A stretch of 64,000 bases of DNA from Nisaea denitrificans DSM 18348 (GCF_000426505.1 NZ_AUFM01000015.1:486726-550725); one strand, 5' to 3'; counted from the first letter of the stretch, positions 44,681 to 54,750 are shown. A program made the numbers and translations. Notes: generated by a model not told the origin, from the sequence alone.

Positions 44681-47053
44681 ATGGCGAACGTTACGGCATT
44701 TCCGAGATCCAGGCGCTCCAAGGCGCCACCGTCAGCCCTGTTCTCCGATCCGCTTGAAACCGGTGAGACATTCGACCTTTGGCGTCTCATGTCGGTCATG
44801 CGCAGGCGCTTCTTCCTGATCCTGTTCGTGATGCTGCTGATACCCCTGGTGACCGGGCTGATCGTCTACGCGATGAAACCGGTTTATTCGGGGTACACAA
44901 AGCTGCAGATGGTGGAGGCCAATGGGGCGGCCAGCATTCAGGGTTTTACCTTGCCGGCAGCGCTCTCATCCGCCGGCACGAACCTGCCGACGGAAACCGC
45001 GTATCTGAAATCCCGCGCCTTCGCCACGAAGCTGATCGACCGGCTCGGCCTTGATGACGTGCCGGAGTTCAATCCGTCCCTGAAGACGGAAGGTGAAGTG
45101 GGCTGGCGTCAGACGGCGAACGAACTCCTGGAAATCCTGCATCTCCGCGAGTGGGTATCCGGCTGGATCGAGACCGGGGATCACTGGCTGCAAGAGAATT
45201 TCGGTTTTGATGCCGGCGCTTTTCTGGCAGGCGGCGGTAAACCCGAACGCCTCACTCCTGAAGCGCTGCGCGCAGATGTCACCGACAATTTCCTCGAACG
45301 GCTGACAGTCGATGGCGAACAGCTCTCGCGGGTCATAACCATCGAGTTCCGGAGTAACGATCCGGCCTTGGCCGCCCGTGTCCCGAATACCATCGCGGAG
45401 CTCTTCCTGGAGCAGAAACGAAACCAGCGGGACCGCGCGATCCGTCAATCCAGCCAATGGCTGACAGATCAGGTTGCGGCGCTGCAGGAGCGGGTGCTCG
45501 ATTCCGAGCAGAAATTTGAACGTTTCCGCCGCGAGGAAGGTCTGCTCGATATCCGCGGCACCGAGCTGATGCAGCAGCAGCTTATCAAGATGAACGACCA
45601 GCTGATTCAGGTCAGCACCGAGCGGGCGGAACGGGAGGCGCGGCTGCGTCAGGTCCAGCTGCTGATCGACCAGCCGGACGGGACGGCCAGCCTGGCCCCG
45701 GTTCTCGCTTCCCAGCTGATCAACAATCTGCGTCTCCAGGAAGCCCAGATCCAGCAACGCCTTGCCGAGCAGCTCACAACTCTGCGCGACGGCCACCCGG
45801 ACGTCATAAAGACCCGCCGGGAGCTCGAGGACGTGCGCATCACGATATCCGGCGAAGTGCGTAAGATCGTGCAGTCGATGCGCAACGAGACCGAGATTGC
45901 CCGAGTGCGGGAGGCGAATGTCGCCAATGCCGTCGGTGAGTTGAAAGCGGTCATGGAATCCCAGGCGGATGCCGAGATCGAATTGCGCGCCATCCAGGCA
46001 GAGGTCGCGGCCAACCAGAATCTTTACGAGGTCATGCTGAACCGGCTTGCGGCGGTGGATCTGGAGGGCCGCGAGCCGGATCAGGTCGGCGCCGAGGTTA
46101 TTTCACGCGCCGTGATGCCCCGGGTGCCGGTCTCGCCGAAGAAAAAACTGGCGGTGCTCGCCTCTCTGATCGCCGCGATGGTCATTGCCGCCTTGCTGGC
46201 GCTGCTGATGGATTTCCTGATCCGCGGCTTCAAGAATGCCAAACAGGTTGAGCAGGCGACTGGCCTGCCGGTGATTGCCAGCATCCCGCTTTCGCTGCAG
46301 GTGGCAGATACCGGCACGCCTCTTTTCGAGATGGTGCGGCGCAGGCCGGGTTCGGCCGTCGGTCAGGGTATCCGGAAGCTGCGCACGGCGCTCAATCTGC
46401 TCGGCGAGGGCAAGCAGATCCGCACGGTGCTGATCACGTCTTCTATCGCCGGTGAAGGTAAATCCTCGATCGCCCTTGCTCTGGTAGCGAACGCTGTTTC
46501 GGCCGGTCTACGGACGCTGATCATCGATTGCGATACTGTGAACGGCACTGTCACAAAGCAGATAGACAGCGTGACGAACCGGGGCCTCAAGCAATATCTG
46601 AACGGCGACGGAGAGGTCGAGGACGCTATCGAGTTCGATATGGCCACCGGGATCCATTACGTCGCAACCGGTGGCGTGCTGTCGAATTCGGACGACCTTT
46701 TCGGCTCCCGGCGCATGGCCGAATTGCTGCGCTACAGTGCAGAGAGTTTCGATTTCACGGTACTGGACAGCGGCCCGGCCTCGGTGGTTTCCGACACGCT
46801 GGTACTGGTGCCCCAGGTCGATGCGACCGTTTTCGTGGTCGAGTGGGAGCGCACGCGCCGGGAGACGGCGGAGCAAACCATTCGCGAGGTCTACGAGGTC
46901 GGCGAGAATCTGGCCGGCATCGTGATGTCGAAAAACAATCTCCGGATCCAGTCGATCGACGGCGGGGCCGAGGCGTATGACGGTCAGTATTACGGGGTCG
47001 ATTCGGCGCCACCGGATGACGATGGCGAGCCGGAATGGGCGCGCGCGAGATGA
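44681..47053 (+). CDS. Wzc/GumC-like polysaccharide copolymerase with C-terminal ATPase domain
   Basis: A 790-residue inner-membrane protein. One helix near residues 43-63 (FFLILFVMLLIPLVTGLIV) opens a large periplasmic coiled-coil region. The second helix is near residue 490 (LAVLASLIAAMVIAALLAL). The cytosolic domain has Walker A SIAGEGKSS (Lys594) and Walker A' IIDCD instead of the usual IDADLR. Walker B-like VLDSGPAS also departs from DTPP. Tyrosines YDGQYYG near the C-terminus are few. It controls chain length and export. Confidence 0.87.
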   Translation: MANVTAFPRSRRSKAPPSALFSDPLETGETFDLWRLMSVMRRRFFLILFVMLLIPLVTGLIVYAMKPVYSGYTKLQMVEANGAASIQGFTLPAALSSAGTNLPTETAYLKSRAFATKLIDRLGLDDVPEFNPSLKTEGEVGWRQTANELLEILHLREWVSGWIETGDHWLQENFGFDAGAFLAGGGKPERLTPEALRADVTDNFLERLTVDGEQLSRVITIEFRSNDPALAARVPNTIAELFLEQKRNQRDRAIRQSSQWLTDQVAALQERVLDSEQKFERFRREEGLLDIRGTELMQQQLIKMNDQLIQVSTERAEREARLRQVQLLIDQPDGTASLAPVLASQLINNLRLQEAQIQQRLAEQLTTLRDGHPDVIKTRRELEDVRITISGEVRKIVQSMRNETEIARVREANVANAVGELKAVMESQADAEIELRAIQAEVAANQNLYEVMLNRLAAVDLEGREPDQVGAEVISRAVMPRVPVSPKKKLAVLASLIAAMVIAALLALLMDFLIRGFKNAKQVEQATGLPVIASIPLSLQVADTGTPLFEMVRRRPGSAVGQGIRKLRTALNLLGEGKQIRTVLITSSIAGEGKSSIALALVANAVSAGLRTLIIDCDTVNGTVTKQIDSVTNRGLKQYLNGDGEVEDAIEFDMATGIHYVATGGVLSNSDDLFGSRRMAELLRYSAESFDFTVLDSGPASVVSDTLVLVPQVDATVFVVEWERTRRETAEQTIREVYEVGENLAGIVMSKNNLRIQSIDGGAEAYDGQYYGVDSAPPDDDGEPEWARAR

Positions 47054-47082
47054 TGCAGCACCGGGCCTGGGCGCGCTAAGCC

Positions 47083-48480
47083 ATGCGTAACAAAACGCTG
47101 ATCTGGCTGGCAATCTGGTTGGCCGCGCTTGAAACGCTGGCCCTCTTCGCGATCAATATCGTCGCCTATGCTATCCGCAACAGAAGCTTCGAGCTGACCG
47201 AGGAGTATGTGTTCGGCGGGCTTTTCATCTGTGCCCTTTATCTGGTCTGCGGGATCAGCCAAAGCAGCTATGCCTTTCACCGCAGCGATGTGGAGAGAAT
47301 CCATGTCATGCAGGCTTTACGTTGCTGGGTCGGCACAATGGTCGTTTTTGTCGTTGCCCTTTACGCCTTCAAGATATCGGACGAGTTCTCGCGCGTCTGG
47401 TTGCTCGAAATGGTGCTGGGCGGAAGTGTCTCTCTGATTGTGGTGCGGACGGCAGTGCTGGCCTGGGCCGCCAAGGCGCGCCGCAGTGGCCGGTTCGCCA
47501 GCCGGGTTGCGGTGCTAGGCTCACCTCGTCTGGTGAATGAAGCAGTGCAGACATTATTGACCTATCGCGGCGGCCCACGGCTGGTCGGAGGTTTTGTCGG
47601 CGAGGGGCTTGGGAACGAGACCTTGCAGAGCGTTCCGCTGCATGGCAGCGAGGAGAGCCTGCGCCGGATCATCGCGGCTGGGCGCGTCGACGATGTCCTG
47701 CTGTGTTACGAGCCCGACGAGGAAGTTGCGTTTCGCGCGGCGCTTGGCGCCCTGAAAGACCAGCCGGTCAATATCCGCCTGCAATTGCCATCCTACCTGC
47801 ATGGTGTGCCGGCGCTCGGGATCGACCGGATCGCGGGGCAGGCCAGTCTGGTCCTGGCCGATCTTCCCATCGTCGGTTGGGAGAGTGTGCAGAAACGTTG
47901 TATCGACCTTTTTCTGGGGTCTCTTTTGCTTCTTGTGCTGGCCCCGGTGATGCTGGTCATCGCGCTTGCCATCCTGATTACCATGGGCCGCCCGGTTCTG
48001 TTCCGGCAGCAACGGTATGGCTTCAACAACGACGAATTCATGATGCTGAAATTCCGCAGCATGCTGCGGGAAGATGGCGAGGACGCCGGTGACACGGTCC
48101 TCCGTCAGGCAACGCGCGATGACCCGAGAATTACCGCGCTCGGCGGGTTTTTACGGCGGACCAGTCTGGATGAACTGCCACAGCTTCTGAATGTGCTGGG
48201 TGGCAGCATGTCGCTTGTCGGGCCGCGGCCGCATGCGGTGTCTCACAACGAGCATTATGCGGGCCTGATTGACGGCTATCTCGGTCGCCATAGGGTCAAG
48301 CCCGGCATCACCGGCTGGGCCCAGGTGAACGGGTTGCGCGGTGAGACCGATACGCTCGACAAGATGCGCCACCGGGTCGAGCTTGATCTGCATTATATCG
48401 AGAACTGGTCTCTCGGCTTCGATCTGAAGATTCTTGCCCTGACTGTGATCGAAGTCGGGACCGGCCGCTCCGCCTATTGA
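47083..48480 (+). CDS. Polyprenyl-phosphate hexose-1-phosphate transferase, WcaJ/ExoY type
   Basis: A 465-residue initiating transferase. Four N-terminal helices and a CoA-binding-like domain are followed by the C-terminal bacterial sugar transferase domain: [57 protein letters not shown], and the end [12 protein letters not shown]. It places the first sugar on undecaprenyl phosphate. It is the last gene of the plus-strand export block; its end overlaps the convergent epimerase gene by 7 bp. Confidence 0.91.
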   Translation: MRNKTLIWLAIWLAALETLALFAINIVAYAIRNRSFELTEEYVFGGLFICALYLVCGISQSSYAFHRSDVERIHVMQALRCWVGTMVVFVVALYAFKISDEFSRVWLLEMVLGGSVSLIVVRTAVLAWAAKARRSGRFASRVAVLGSPRLVNEAVQTLLTYRGGPRLVGGFVGEGLGNETLQSVPLHGSEESLRRIIAAGRVDDVLLCYEPDEEVAFRAALGALKDQPVNIRLQLPSYLHGVPALGIDRIAGQASLVLADLPIVGWESVQKRCIDLFLGSLLLLVLAPVMLVIALAILITMGRPVLFRQQRYGFNNDEFMMLKFRSMLREDGEDAGDTVLRQATRDDPRITALGGFLRRTSLDELPQLLNVLGGSMSLVGPRPHAVSHNEHYAGLIDGYLGRHRVKPGITGWAQVNGLRGETDTLDKMRHRVELDLHYIENWSLGFDLKILALTVIEVGTGRSAY

Positions 48481-49400
48481 GAATTTGTGCCGCGCTGCCA
48501 GTCGATGGTGCGTCGCAGGCCGTCTGCCAGCGTAATCTGCGCGCGAAATCCAAACATTTCCGCCGCCTGCCCAGGGTCACCCAGGGAATGGGCAACGCCG
48601 CCTGACCGTCCGGTGCCGGGCTCGATCCGGATATTATCGCCGCAAAGTTGGCCAATCTCTGTGGCGAGCGCCTTCACACTGGTGGCGATGCCGGTGCATC
48701 CATTCACGATCAGGGCGCCTGGCCGGGGCCGAGAGATGCAAGCGGTCAGCAGGCGGATGAGATCGTCAATGAAGATGAAATCCCGGCTCTGGCTTCCATC
48801 GCCGTCCACCCGGAGCGGCGTTCCCGATAGTGCGGCGGCGATAAAGCGGGAGATCACGCCGGCATAGGGTGAGCCTGCATCCTGGCCGGGGCCGTAGACG
48901 TTAAACGGCCTGACGATGGTCGCGGAGAGACCGTTATCCGCGGCCTTCAATGCATAGTGCTCGCCTTGCAGCTTGTCGGCGCCATAGGAGGACAGGGGCA
49001 GGCATGGATAGTCCTCGGAAACCGCGCCAGGCCCCGCATCGCCATAAACAGCGGCGGAGGAGATGAGTACCAGCGGGATGTGGCTCCGTGCTGCGGCGGC
49101 AACGGCATTCGCCGCCCCGCCTGCATTTACAGCGTGCGCTCGCTCCGGGTTCGCTTCGGCGGCCGCGATGGAGGCGATCGCTGCCAGATGGAAGACGCCG
49201 TCCATATCCTCCGCCAAGCTGGCGAGTTTATTCGCATCGGTGACGCAGCCTTCTTCGAGGCGCGCAGCCGATGGCAATGTCGCGGGGTCGCCGGAAGACA
49301 AATCGTCCAGCACGGTCACTTCGTGCCCGGCCTCGAGCAAGGCGGCGGTCAGGTGTCGGCCGATAAAGCCGCATCCGCCGGTTACAAGATGGTGGGCCAT
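48474..49400 (-). CDS. NAD-dependent epimerase/dehydratase (extended SDR)
   Basis: A 308-residue nucleotide-sugar enzyme. The N-terminal GGCGFIGRHL binds NAD, SSAAVYGDAG contains the Ser, and SSYGADKLQGE holds the YxxxK pair. ATG at 49400 overlaps the upstream WecG-like stop as TGATG, indicating coupled translation. The precise reaction (UDP-glucose 4-epimerase or similar) is not decided. Confidence 0.87.
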   Translation of the reverse strand: MAHHLVTGGCGFIGRHLTAALLEAGHEVTVLDDLSSGDPATLPSAARLEEGCVTDANKLASLAEDMDGVFHLAAIASIAAAEANPERAHAVNAGGAANAVAAAARSHIPLVLISSAAVYGDAGPGAVSEDYPCLPLSSYGADKLQGEHYALKAADNGLSATIVRPFNVYGPGQDAGSPYAGVISRFIAAALSGTPLRVDGDGSQSRDFIFIDDLIRLLTACISRPRPGALIVNGCTGIATSVKALATEIGQLCGDNIRIEPGTGRSGGVAHSLGDPGQAAEMFGFRAQITLADGLRRTIDWQRGTNSQ

Positions 49401-50182
49401 CAGCCTCTCCCCCTCCTGCACCAGTGGCAGATCAGATCGAGCAGGGCGAACCAGACAAAGCGGGTGTTGTGCAGCAGGTACCGGCCAAGCAGACGGCGCG
49501 GTTCCTGCGTCAGACGGTACAGCCATTCAAGACCGAGAGACTGCATGGCGCGCGGGGCCCGTTCCAGCCGGCCCGACAGAAAATTGAAGGCGGCGCCGAT
49601 GCCGACCATGGTGCCGTTCACGGCGGCGCTATGCCGGGCCATCCAGAATTCCTGACGTGGGCAACCGAGGCCGATGAAGATCAGCCTGGCGCCACTGGCA
49701 TTGATACGTGCAGCCGTCTCCGCGTCAAATTTTGGGCGGACAGGGAGCAGGGGCGGGCTATCCCAGCCGACGACGTTCAGCTTCGGATGGGTTACAGCGA
49801 GGGCCCGGCGCAGGTCTTCGAGTTCATCTGGCATGCCGCCATAGAAATAGACCGGCAAACCCTCGCCTTCCGCCCGGCTAATCAGCCAGGCGGCAAGATC
49901 CGGCCCGGCAACCCGCTCGCTTCCGCTGTGCCCTTTCAGAGCAAGCATCCATTTTACCGGCATGCCGTCCGGCGTGATAAGAGCCGCGCCGTCGAGGGCG
50001 GCCGCGAATTCCCGATCAGCCTTGGCGAGCGAGAGTGGGTGTGCCCCTGAGACGCAGATATAGGCCGGTTTTGCAGAGCGGGCGCAGGCAAGGATGGCCT
50101 CCCCGATCTGAGCAAAACGTCCCGCGGCGATCGTGCGGCCCAGCACCGTTATCGTTTCGATATCGTTACTATCTTCGATCAC
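49400..50182 (-). CDS. WecG/TagA/CpsF-family glycosyltransferase (GT26)
   Basis: A 260-residue transferase. TPDGMPVKWMLAL, YFYGGMPDELE and FIGLGCPRQEFWMA are the hallmarks of GT26. The start GTG at 50182 forms a GTGA overlap with the upstream glycosyltransferase stop; a longer frame to 50293 is unlikely. It adds a sugar to the lipid-linked repeat unit. Confidence 0.9.
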   Translation of the reverse strand: MIEDSNDIETITVLGRTIAAGRFAQIGEAILACARSAKPAYICVSGAHPLSLAKADREFAAALDGAALITPDGMPVKWMLALKGHSGSERVAGPDLAAWLISRAEGEGLPVYFYGGMPDELEDLRRALAVTHPKLNVVGWDSPPLLPVRPKFDAETAARINASGARLIFIGLGCPRQEFWMARHSAAVNGTMVGIGAAFNFLSGRLERAPRAMQSLGLEWLYRLTQEPRRLLGRYLLHNTRFVWFALLDLICHWCRRGRG

Positions 50183-51354
50183 ACGCGCGCTCCGTCGCCG
50201 ATCATCAGGCTCTCGTAGATCGCAGTTTGCTGTGCCGTCGTCCCTGCCGTGGTCAGGTGCTTCTCGTAATGTTCCCGCGCCGCTGCACCCCATCGCCGCA
50301 AGCGTTGCGGATCGGCGAAGGCGGCGTCGATGGTGCGGGTCATGCTTTCCGGATCGAACGGATCAAAGTGGGCGCCGGTCCGGTCTTCCTGCACCAGCTC
50401 GCCAAGCGCACCGATATTGGAGGCCAGCACCGGCAAGGAGGAGGCAAAAGCTTCCGAGATGACCATCGGAAAATTCTCGTAGCAGCGGGATGGGATGATG
50501 CAAACAGCGGCCCGGCGCATCTCGTCGTTGATAGCCTCGGATCCGAGGGACCCAAGCGCGACAGCGCGGCCATCCCGCACGGCTTCGTCCAGAACCGGTG
50601 CGTCGGGGCCGTCGCCGATCACGCGCAGGGGCGGCCAGTCTTTTTTCCAGAGGCGGAGTAGCGGCGCGATCCCCTTTTCCGGCGAAAGGCGTCCGACATA
50701 GAGAGCACCGGATCTTTCCCGCTCCTCCGGTCTTGCGGCAAAGAGCGCGCCCGGGCTGTTCGGTTTCACGGTGATCCGGCCTGAGGGAAACCCGGCGGCG
50801 ACAAAACGGCTCTTCGAGAATTCCGAGAGGGCGATGAAGCGGTCGACCGACTGGCTCCAGGTGCCCTTGTCACGATGGCGCGCGATCATGCGTGCGAGGG
50901 CGAAAGACCCGAGGGTAGAGTTGCGGTAACAGCGATGCAGAACGGCCTGATATGGGCTGGCGCCGACACAATCCTCGCAGATCCGGCCATCCCGCATGAG
51001 CAGGGCCGAGGCGCAGATATTCCGGTAATTATGCAGCGTCTGCACCACGGGCACGCCGAGGTCGCGGGCGGCGTCATACAGCGAAGCCGTGATCAGCGGG
51101 AATATGTTGTGCGCATGAAGGATGTCGGGCGCGTGCGCCGCGATCTCGGCCCGGAGCTCCGTCCGGAGCGCGTCTGTGCCCGGCAGCGACCAGGCCGTTT
51201 TTGCCTTGTCCCAGATGGTCGAGATAGCCTCGTTGTCTCGTTCGAGAAGTGAAACGTCGTGGCCGGCCTCGCGCAATGCGGCCATCTCGGCATCCACCGC
51301 CCGGTCCTCTCCCCCGGTGTGCTGGTAACGGCAATGGGCGAACAGGACCTTCAT
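50179..51354 (-). CDS. GT4-family glycosyltransferase
   Basis: A 391-residue GT-B enzyme. It begins VLFAHCRYQHTGGEDRA, has the N-terminal Rossmann part HAHNIFPLITASLY, and the C-terminal donor site SEKG-like region VGRLSPEKGIAPLLRLWKK followed by PSRCYENFPMVISEAFAS with the acid pair. A cysteine-containing loop CASALLMRDGRICEDC resembles GT4 enzymes of the WbnK type. ATG at 51354 overlaps the upstream stop by ATGA. Confidence 0.88.
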   Translation of the reverse strand: MKVLFAHCRYQHTGGEDRAVDAEMAALREAGHDVSLLERDNEAISTIWDKAKTAWSLPGTDALRTELRAEIAAHAPDILHAHNIFPLITASLYDAARDLGVPVVQTLHNYRNICASALLMRDGRICEDCVGASPYQAVLHRCYRNSTLGSFALARMIARHRDKGTWSQSVDRFIALSEFSKSRFVAAGFPSGRITVKPNSPGALFAARPEERERSGALYVGRLSPEKGIAPLLRLWKKDWPPLRVIGDGPDAPVLDEAVRDGRAVALGSLGSEAINDEMRRAAVCIIPSRCYENFPMVISEAFASSLPVLASNIGALGELVQEDRTGAHFDPFDPESMTRTIDAAFADPQRLRRWGAAAREHYEKHLTTAGTTAQQTAIYESLMIGDGARV

Positions 51355-52511
51355 TGGTTCCACACCGTCTCGATGGCCTGCATCATGCGCCGGAGCGTGT
51401 TTTCATGCGAGAAACGAGCGGCTGTCTGGCGCGCCGCGTCTCCCATGGCAATCCGGGCGGCGGCCGGAGTATCGAGCGCCTGGCTGAGCGCTGTCTCGGT
51501 GGATGTCGGGTCGGCTGGATCGAAAAGCCAGCCATTCTCTTTGTCCGTGACCATTTCCTCGGCCGCCTGGGCCCGGCAGCTCGCCAGCACCGGGAGGCCC
51601 GCCGCCATGGCTTCGTTGACGACCAGGCCCCACTCGTCGGCAAGGGTGGGAAATGCGAGCAGGTCGGCATCGGCCATCAAGGCAGGGACATCCTCGTAGG
51701 CCACGTCGCCAAGCAGGGTGAGCTTGAGGTTGGGCGGCAGCACCAATGCCTCCAGCGCTGCCCTTTCCGGACCGTCGCCAATCAGCCGCCAATTCAACGC
51801 CCGGCCCGGATGGGCCGCACACCAGGCGATCAGATGCTGCAGAAAGGGCCGGAGGCCCTTGCGCGGGATCAGACTGCCAACCGTGACGAGCTGGAGGGTC
51901 TTTTCATCGTCAGACACAGATCGGCCGGATGTGTCGAGATTCGCGAACCGGTCCAGGTCGGTCGACTGGTGAATGCGAAAAATCCGCTCGGGAGCGAAGC
52001 CGATGCTTTCAAGATACCGGGCGCCGGACTCGCCGTTGGTCATGGCCCCGTCCGCACGTTTTGCCATCAGCCGCCGGAGGGTCGTGCGTACCCATCCGCG
52101 ACCGCGCTCGCTGTCCTCGGATAATGTGGCCCAGACCAGAAATCTGCTGCGCCGGCCCAAGAGCGGTGCCAGGCAACGATACAGGCAAGCCTGCAGGGTG
52201 CGGGCGCCGAACTCGGAGCTGATCACGACATCCGGGGCCAGCGCGCAGAGGCGCGGGAGCATATCGATGCTCAGATGCGTCGACAGGTTCTCACCGAACC
52301 CGTCCGGATGGCGCCGCCGATAGGGCAGGGTGAGGGAGCGGGAGACGCGGACATCGAGCCCGCGCCAGTCCGTCTTCCAGGAGCGGTCCGCTTCCATGCC
52401 GGTGGAGACAAGCACGGTCAGCCAGCGCACCTCCCGCTCCAGCGCCTGCAACAGCGCGACGCGGTAGGGCGGCACGATGTTAAGAAGCAGGGCGACGGAG
52501 CAGCGGGGCAT
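51351..52511 (-). CDS. GT4-family glycosyltransferase
   Basis: A 386-residue GT-B enzyme. VALLLNIVPPYRVALL opens the acceptor domain, FRIHQSTDL and VTVGSLIPRKGLRPFLQHLI form the donor side, and FPTLADEWGLVVNEAMAAG provides the EX7E-like motif. It overlaps the polymerase gene end by 32 bp and its stop overlaps the next GT start, so it is within a tightly coupled operon. Confidence 0.88.
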   Translation of the reverse strand: MPRCSVALLLNIVPPYRVALLQALEREVRWLTVLVSTGMEADRSWKTDWRGLDVRVSRSLTLPYRRRHPDGFGENLSTHLSIDMLPRLCALAPDVVISSEFGARTLQACLYRCLAPLLGRRSRFLVWATLSEDSERGRGWVRTTLRRLMAKRADGAMTNGESGARYLESIGFAPERIFRIHQSTDLDRFANLDTSGRSVSDDEKTLQLVTVGSLIPRKGLRPFLQHLIAWCAAHPGRALNWRLIGDGPERAALEALVLPPNLKLTLLGDVAYEDVPALMADADLLAFPTLADEWGLVVNEAMAAGLPVLASCRAQAAEEMVTDKENGWLFDPADPTSTETALSQALDTPAAARIAMGDAARQTAARFSHENTLRRMMQAIETVWNQ

Positions 52512-53781
52512 GCGGGATCGATCCCAATACGAGGCCGGAGAGGATGAAAATAGGGACCATGTTGTAGAAATAGATCAGCACATTGTCGGTCAGCATCAGG
52601 GCAAGCAGTGTGGCCTGCGCCAATAATGTCGAAGCGCCGATGGAGGTCTCCCGTGCGCCCCATTTCTGGAACCGGGTATATTGTCGGCGGCAGGCCACCA
52701 TCATGCTGCCGAAGGCGCCAAACCAGAGCATCAGGCCAATGATCCCGTAATCGTGCCAGATCCGCAGATAATCATTATGCGGCTGCTCGATGCCGGCATG
52801 CAGGATCGCCAGGGCTTCGGAGCTGGAGGCGGGACCCTTGCCGACGATCGGTGCCTCGAGGGCGGAGTTGATGACCGTGGTCCAGGCCAGGATCCGGCCC
52901 ATCGTGTTGATTTTCACGCCGCCGACCGCCGCCGACAGATCGCCGGTGAAGAAGCGCTGTTTCAGCGGCTCGAAATTCAGCAGCATGAAAGCTGCCACCC
53001 CGACAGCGATCATAAGGATTGCTATCGTGCGGAACCAACCGGTGAAACTGTTCAGCCTAAGCTGCGCCAGAATGAAGACGCCGAGCCCCATGCCCATCGC
53101 CGCGCGGGAAAGGGACAGCACCACCACCGCATAGAGGAAGAGAGCCAGCCAGAGGTCGCTGCGCGAGCCATGCCGCCAGTAGCCGCAATGGATGGCAATG
53201 CCGATCAGCAGAAAGCCTGCAAGGGAGCGCGGCGCAAAAATTTCCAGATGGCCGAAACCGAGCACCGGGATTGCCAGCACATAGACGACCGCCGGGATCC
53301 AGATTGCGATCAGTATCGCGCGAACGATGGCACGGGTCGGCGCACGGATGCTCTTCGCCACCTGTGCCGCAATGATGAAAGAGAGAATGCTGGAGATGAT
53401 GACGACTGTGTTCTGAATGCCTTGCACCGTCAGCCGGTAGAAGATGAAGCCGTAGGCGATCCAGGCGGTGAACAGGAGGAACATGAAGATCGGCCAGCGG
53501 ATCTCGCGCACGACGTAGGGCCGCATCAGAAAGTGCATCACCAAGAGCACGACAAAGAACAGAGTGAGAAAGCCGCCGAGAGAGATCTGCGGAATGATTC
53601 GGAACTGGGCCGGAATGGTGACAAGCGCCTGCGTGAAGATGATGACCATCAGCAGAGACACGCTGAGCGGTGCCGCCTGACCGAGCTGCCGGGTGCCGGT
53701 GGCGCTGCGGTAAAAGGCTGCCTGGGCTCTGTCAGTGCCGGCACTGTCCGGCGTTCCGGGCACACGAGGATATCTCGCCAT
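52480..53781 (-). CDS. Wzy-like O-antigen ligase/polymerase family membrane protein
   Basis: A 433-residue polytopic protein with about ten to twelve helices. A large periplasmic loop near residues 275-330 carries the GKGPASSSEALAILHAG and IEQPHNDYLRIWHDYG segment, a signature of the Wzy/WaaL (O-antigen ligase) superfamily. ATG at 53781 begins 2 bases past the upstream GT2 stop. It probably polymerises repeat units on the periplasmic side. Confidence 0.87.
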   Translation of the reverse strand: MARYPRVPGTPDSAGTDRAQAAFYRSATGTRQLGQAAPLSVSLLMVIIFTQALVTIPAQFRIIPQISLGGFLTLFFVVLLVMHFLMRPYVVREIRWPIFMFLLFTAWIAYGFIFYRLTVQGIQNTVVIISSILSFIIAAQVAKSIRAPTRAIVRAILIAIWIPAVVYVLAIPVLGFGHLEIFAPRSLAGFLLIGIAIHCGYWRHGSRSDLWLALFLYAVVVLSLSRAAMGMGLGVFILAQLRLNSFTGWFRTIAILMIAVGVAAFMLLNFEPLKQRFFTGDLSAAVGGVKINTMGRILAWTTVINSALEAPIVGKGPASSSEALAILHAGIEQPHNDYLRIWHDYGIIGLMLWFGAFGSMMVACRRQYTRFQKWGARETSIGASTLLAQATLLALMLTDNVLIYFYNMVPIFILSGLVLGSIPHAPLLRRPAS

Positions 53782-53783
53782 GG

Positions 53784-54605
53784 TCAGGCTGTTCCCGATG
53801 GTGCGTGCAGCTGGCCACCCAGGTTTTTCATGCCGAGCCGGATGGAACGGGCCGCTGCGGCGAGCTGCGCCCACAGCGGGATCGCCAAGGTGCTGCGCGC
53901 CTCTGCCCGTATCAGGGACAGGGCATCGGCATAATCCTGCTGGCGCCGGGCTGCGAAATAGCTGTCAGCCCTGCGCTCGCGGAGGCAGGTCACACTGTCC
54001 GTGTGACCGATCCCGCCGACCCGGAGCAGCCGGAAGTAGAACGCATAATCGATGCAGATATCGAGTCGCTCATCATAGCCTCCGGCCTGCTCCCATGCCG
54101 CGCGGCGGAAAAGCACGGTGGAATGGGTGATCCGGTTGGAAGCGTACAGCATGGCGGGTGTGATCCGGCTCACCTTCGCGTCGGCTTCCAGCGCGGCTGG
54201 CGGTTCAGGTGTGGCACCCTCGAACATGATCGCTTCCGAACAGGCCATCGCCAATCCGGGATCGGCCTCAAGCATCGGAAGCGTGGCCCGCAGGCGGTGC
54301 GGGAGTGCGATATCATCCGCGTCGAGGATGGCGATATAGCGGCCCCTGGTTGCATCGATCGCCTGGTTGAGTGCCCGTGCCCGGCCCTGGCGGCCACCCT
54401 CGATAACAAGAATGCGCGAATCAGCTTCAGCCTCGGCGCGTGCCGCCGCCAGCGTACCGTCCGTCGACCCATCGTCGAACAGGATGATTTCCACCGGCTC
54501 GTCCGCGTCCAGCATGGTCGCAGAGCGGAGCGCCCGTGCGACATGTGCCTCCGCCTGGAAAGCAGTGGTGACAACGGAAACGAGAGGGGATTGGGCCGCC
54601 AGCAT
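53784..54605 (-). CDS. GT2-family glycosyltransferase
   Basis: A 273-residue GT-A enzyme. VSVVTTAFQAEAHVARAL starts the fold, ILFDDGSTDGTL is the nucleotide site, and YIAILDADDIALPHRL contains the DxD motif. It lacks membrane helices. GAGGAC precedes the ATG. It is the first gene of the minus-strand glycosyltransferase block and is divergent from a methyltransferase-like gene. Confidence 0.9.
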   Translation of the reverse strand: MLAAQSPLVSVVTTAFQAEAHVARALRSATMLDADEPVEIILFDDGSTDGTLAAARAEAEADSRILVIEGGRQGRARALNQAIDATRGRYIAILDADDIALPHRLRATLPMLEADPGLAMACSEAIMFEGATPEPPAALEADAKVSRITPAMLYASNRITHSTVLFRRAAWEQAGGYDERLDICIDYAFYFRLLRVGGIGHTDSVTCLRERRADSYFAARRQQDYADALSLIRAEARSTLAIPLWAQLAAAARSIRLGMKNLGGQLHAPSGTA

Positions 54606-54633
54606 GTGTCCTCTGGTTAAAACGCGGGCAGGG

Positions 54634-54738
54634 CTATTAACCTATCAGATGGATACTCTGTCGTATATCGTGTCGGATCACGGGTTTCAGTGCTTTCGCA
54701 ACCAGTTGTGCCGCAGTTTTGTGCAGTTTGGTTAATAG
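54634..54738. repeat. Spaced inverted repeat in divergent promoter gap
   Basis: CTATTAACC (54634-54642) and GGTTAATAG (54730-54738) are perfect 9-bp inverted copies 87 bases apart. A further GGTTAA is at 54615-54620. They lie in the 145-bp gap between the divergent GT2 and methyltransferase-like genes and could be regulator half-sites. Confidence 0.4.
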
Positions 54739-54750
54739 ATCGTGTGCGTC

